A DNA stretch of 64,000 nucleotides, from the NCBI RefSeq assembly GCF_019443125.1, contig NZ_JAHYXK010000010.1, positions 120,260 to 184,259 on the forward strand, in the 5' to 3' direction. Position numbers and translations under genes: made by a program. This document shows, piece after piece, positions 62,498 through 64,000 of the stretch (its first letter is position 1; each line of letters starts with the position of its first letter). Below the pieces are notes generated by a model that was not told where the DNA came from, did not search any database, and saw nothing but the letters and a program-made list of their open reading frames with translations. The DNA is from Pontibacter aydingkolensis. GTDB taxonomy: Bacteria > Bacteroidota > Bacteroidia > Cytophagales > Hymenobacteraceae.

Positions 62498-63773
62498 CAA
62501 GCAGCAAACGTATGGGCTGCACCTGCTTTTGTTCTGCATTACACTGGTAACTACCACTATTGCCGGAACAGAGTGGACATTTGGCAAACTTTTTTTTATA
62601 GATGCAGGAGGCTTTACCTGGACGGGAAGTATAAGCTGGGCTGAGTTTGCTGCAGGCCTATACTTTTCGCTACCTTTTCTGGGTGTGCTTACGGTGCATG
62701 AGTTTGGCCATTACTTTACTGCCAGGTATTACCGCACACAGGTTACCCTGCCCTACTACATCCCGCTATGGTTTGGCATTACATCCTCCATCGGAACCAT
62801 GGGCGCTTTTATCCGGATCAAAAGCCGGATTCTGTCGCGTCAGCAGTTCTTTGATATCGGAATTGCCGGTCCGCTGGCTGGTTTCGTGGTAGCTATACCT
62901 TTGCTGTTCTACGCCTTTACCCATTTGCCTGAGCCGGAGTATGTGTTTACCATACACCCAACCTATAAAAAGTATGGCCTGGATTATGCGCAGCATGTTT
63001 ACCAGAACGGATTCGGAAACCTGGCATTAGGCAAAAACCTGTTGTTTATACTTTTCGAGAAGTATGTGGCAGACCCGGCACTGGTCCCTAACCAGTACGA
63101 GATGATGCATTACCCGCTATTGTTTGCAGGGTACCTGGCTTTGTTCTTTACGGCCTTAAATTTATTACCAATAGGCCAGTTGGATGGCGGACATGTGCTA
63201 TACGGATTGATCGGCTACGAAAAGTTTAACCGTATCTCTCCCATCTTCTTCAGCCTGTTTATACTTTATGCCGGCCTTGGAGTTATATCGCCTTACCGGG
63301 AACCGCTGTGGTCGGAAGACCTGCTGGTTATTTTTGCGCCGTTTGCTTACTGGGCTTATTCCAGGTTATTGGATAACCGCCGTTTTGCCATAGCAGCTAC
63401 TATGGGTATGTTCCTGCTGCAGTACAGCTTATCAGGTTTATTTCCGGCACTGGAAGCATATATCTGGATGTGGCCTTTTTACCTGCTGTACCTGGTTTTT
63501 GTGCTGCAGCCCGCCACGCCGCATATAAAGTATACTTTGTACCTGGCAGGAATCGTACTGGCAGCGCAGATGCTTATCGTTAGCTTTTACCCGACAGCCG
63601 ATGGCTACAGTGGCTGGCTTGTTTTCGGATTACTGTTATCGAGGGTGATGGGTTTGTTTCATCCTTCCAGTATCATCGAGACTCCGATAACGCCGGCGCG
63701 CCGTACACTGGGTATACTTGCCTTTGTTATACTTATACTTTGCTTCAGCCCCTCTCCTTTTATTGTAGAGTAA
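62484..63773 (+). CDS. Site-2 protease family (M50) membrane protein
   Basis: I start at the second ATG (MRQFNKQQTYGLH, 429 residues), which overlaps the HAD gene by 14 bases; an ATG 15 bases earlier is also open. LGVLTVHEFGHYFTARYY carries the zinc motif HEFGH and LLPIGQLDGGHVLYGL the second metal-ligand motif (LDGGH). About ten membrane helices. M50 proteases cut membrane-bound regulators; in this plant EGY-like branch the substrate is unknown. The C-terminus is all hydrophobic. Confidence 0.88.
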   Translation: MRQFNKQQTYGLHLLLFCITLVTTTIAGTEWTFGKLFFIDAGGFTWTGSISWAEFAAGLYFSLPFLGVLTVHEFGHYFTARYYRTQVTLPYYIPLWFGITSSIGTMGAFIRIKSRILSRQQFFDIGIAGPLAGFVVAIPLLFYAFTHLPEPEYVFTIHPTYKKYGLDYAQHVYQNGFGNLALGKNLLFILFEKYVADPALVPNQYEMMHYPLLFAGYLALFFTALNLLPIGQLDGGHVLYGLIGYEKFNRISPIFFSLFILYAGLGVISPYREPLWSEDLLVIFAPFAYWAYSRLLDNRRFAIAATMGMFLLQYSLSGLFPALEAYIWMWPFYLLYLVFVLQPATPHIKYTLYLAGIVLAAQMLIVSFYPTADGYSGWLVFGLLLSRVMGLFHPSSIIETPITPARRTLGILAFVILILCFSPSPFIVE

Positions 63774-63941
63774 TAACAACAGTGCTTCTACGCTCACACC
63801 CGCTACAGGGCATCTCTGGGCAGATAAAAGAAGAGGCATCTGGAATAATGCAAAGCTGATTAAACATGAATCATCCCGAACTTTGATTGAGGGATAGATA
63901 GAGCATGTTCCAGAGGTTGGCCAGTGCCAATCGGATGCGGT

Positions 63942-63973
63942 AAAGCGGTGCAGGAGTTTTCCTGCACCGCTTT
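63942..63973. terminator. Hairpin terminator near the window end
   Basis: AAAGCGGTGCAGG (63942-63954) pairs perfectly with CCTGCACCGCTTT (63961-63973) over a six-base loop. The gap 63774-64000 holds no ORF I can support; the hairpin probably serves the M50 gene and/or a gene beyond the edge. Confidence 0.8.
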
Positions 63974-64000
63974 CCTGTTCTGTGGCAGCCCTTGCGCAGC

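Overview
The window looks like a chromosomal segment of a Bacteroidota bacterium, most likely a Cytophagales/Hymenobacteraceae relative such as Pontibacter. Supporting signs are near absence of Shine-Dalgarno sequences, -7 promoter boxes of the TAnnTTTG type, many GTG/TTG starts, a TonB/carboxypeptidase-regulatory-like outer-membrane protein, the Bacteroidota order DUF177-rpmF-plsX-fabH-efp-accB-accC, an ArsS-type arsenosugar cluster, and DUF3109/DUF6340/DUF2905 proteins. The species assignment is inference. No phage, IS transposase, rRNA or CRISPR array is visible.

Layout. 1-7.1 kb: 5' part of tatD (minus), a palindromic repeat island, a polysaccharide deacetylase/GT2 pair, a SpoIIE-type phosphatase, and a flippase-like/GT2/small winged-helix unit joined by ATGA overlaps. 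7.1-18 kb: ruvC, an MCE lipid transporter (mlaE-mlaF-mlaD), greA-HIT, a 2-hydroxyacid dehydrogenase, rsmA-mgtE, and pepA-pdxA. 18-24 kb: the fatty-acid/ribosome housekeeping cluster. 24-31.5 kb: a DUF6340 lipoprotein, DUF3109, a four-gene arsenosugar-type operon, a succinate-semialdehyde dehydrogenase-like gene, and YdcF-like and DUF2905 genes. 31.5-38.8 kb: topoisomerase III, a lipoprotein, a Ser-Tyr-Gly-rich low-complexity protein, an outer-membrane barrel and a SulP transporter. 38.9-43.3 kb: a two-component system divergent from a cation-diffusion-facilitator exporter, DUF1801, and a DsbA-like protein. 43.3-48.9 kb: a repeat island, an SDR gene, then a self-contained cluster of small membrane proteins with its own HTH_34 regulator and a repeated operator. 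49-64 kb: HPF/RaiA, an unknown protein, a TonB-family receptor, a signalling/lipid locus (hybrid kinase, an alpha-oxoamine synthase fused to a GNAT/FemAB-like acyltransferase, a STAS-like protein, a lone receiver, a six-PAS kinase), a CAU tRNA, a HAD phosphatase and a site-2-protease-like gene.

The most promising leads are: (1) the oxoamine synthase-acyltransferase fusion co-directional with a cytosolic hybrid kinase, which could make an N-acylated sphingoid/capnine-like lipid or an alpha-aminoketone signal; (2) the operator-regulated membrane-protein cluster at 44.6-48.9 kb; (3) a FUS-like Tyr/Arg/Ser/Gly protein with two related amphipathic modules; (4) the word AAGTATA/TATACTT, which recurs far above expectation on both strands, inside and outside genes; (5) composite palindromic repeat islands flanked by GT-rich and AC-rich inverted tracts.

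Starts were moved from the longest ORF when an ATGA overlap, a family N-terminus or spacing favoured a later codon. All calls come from reading the sequence; no database search was run.
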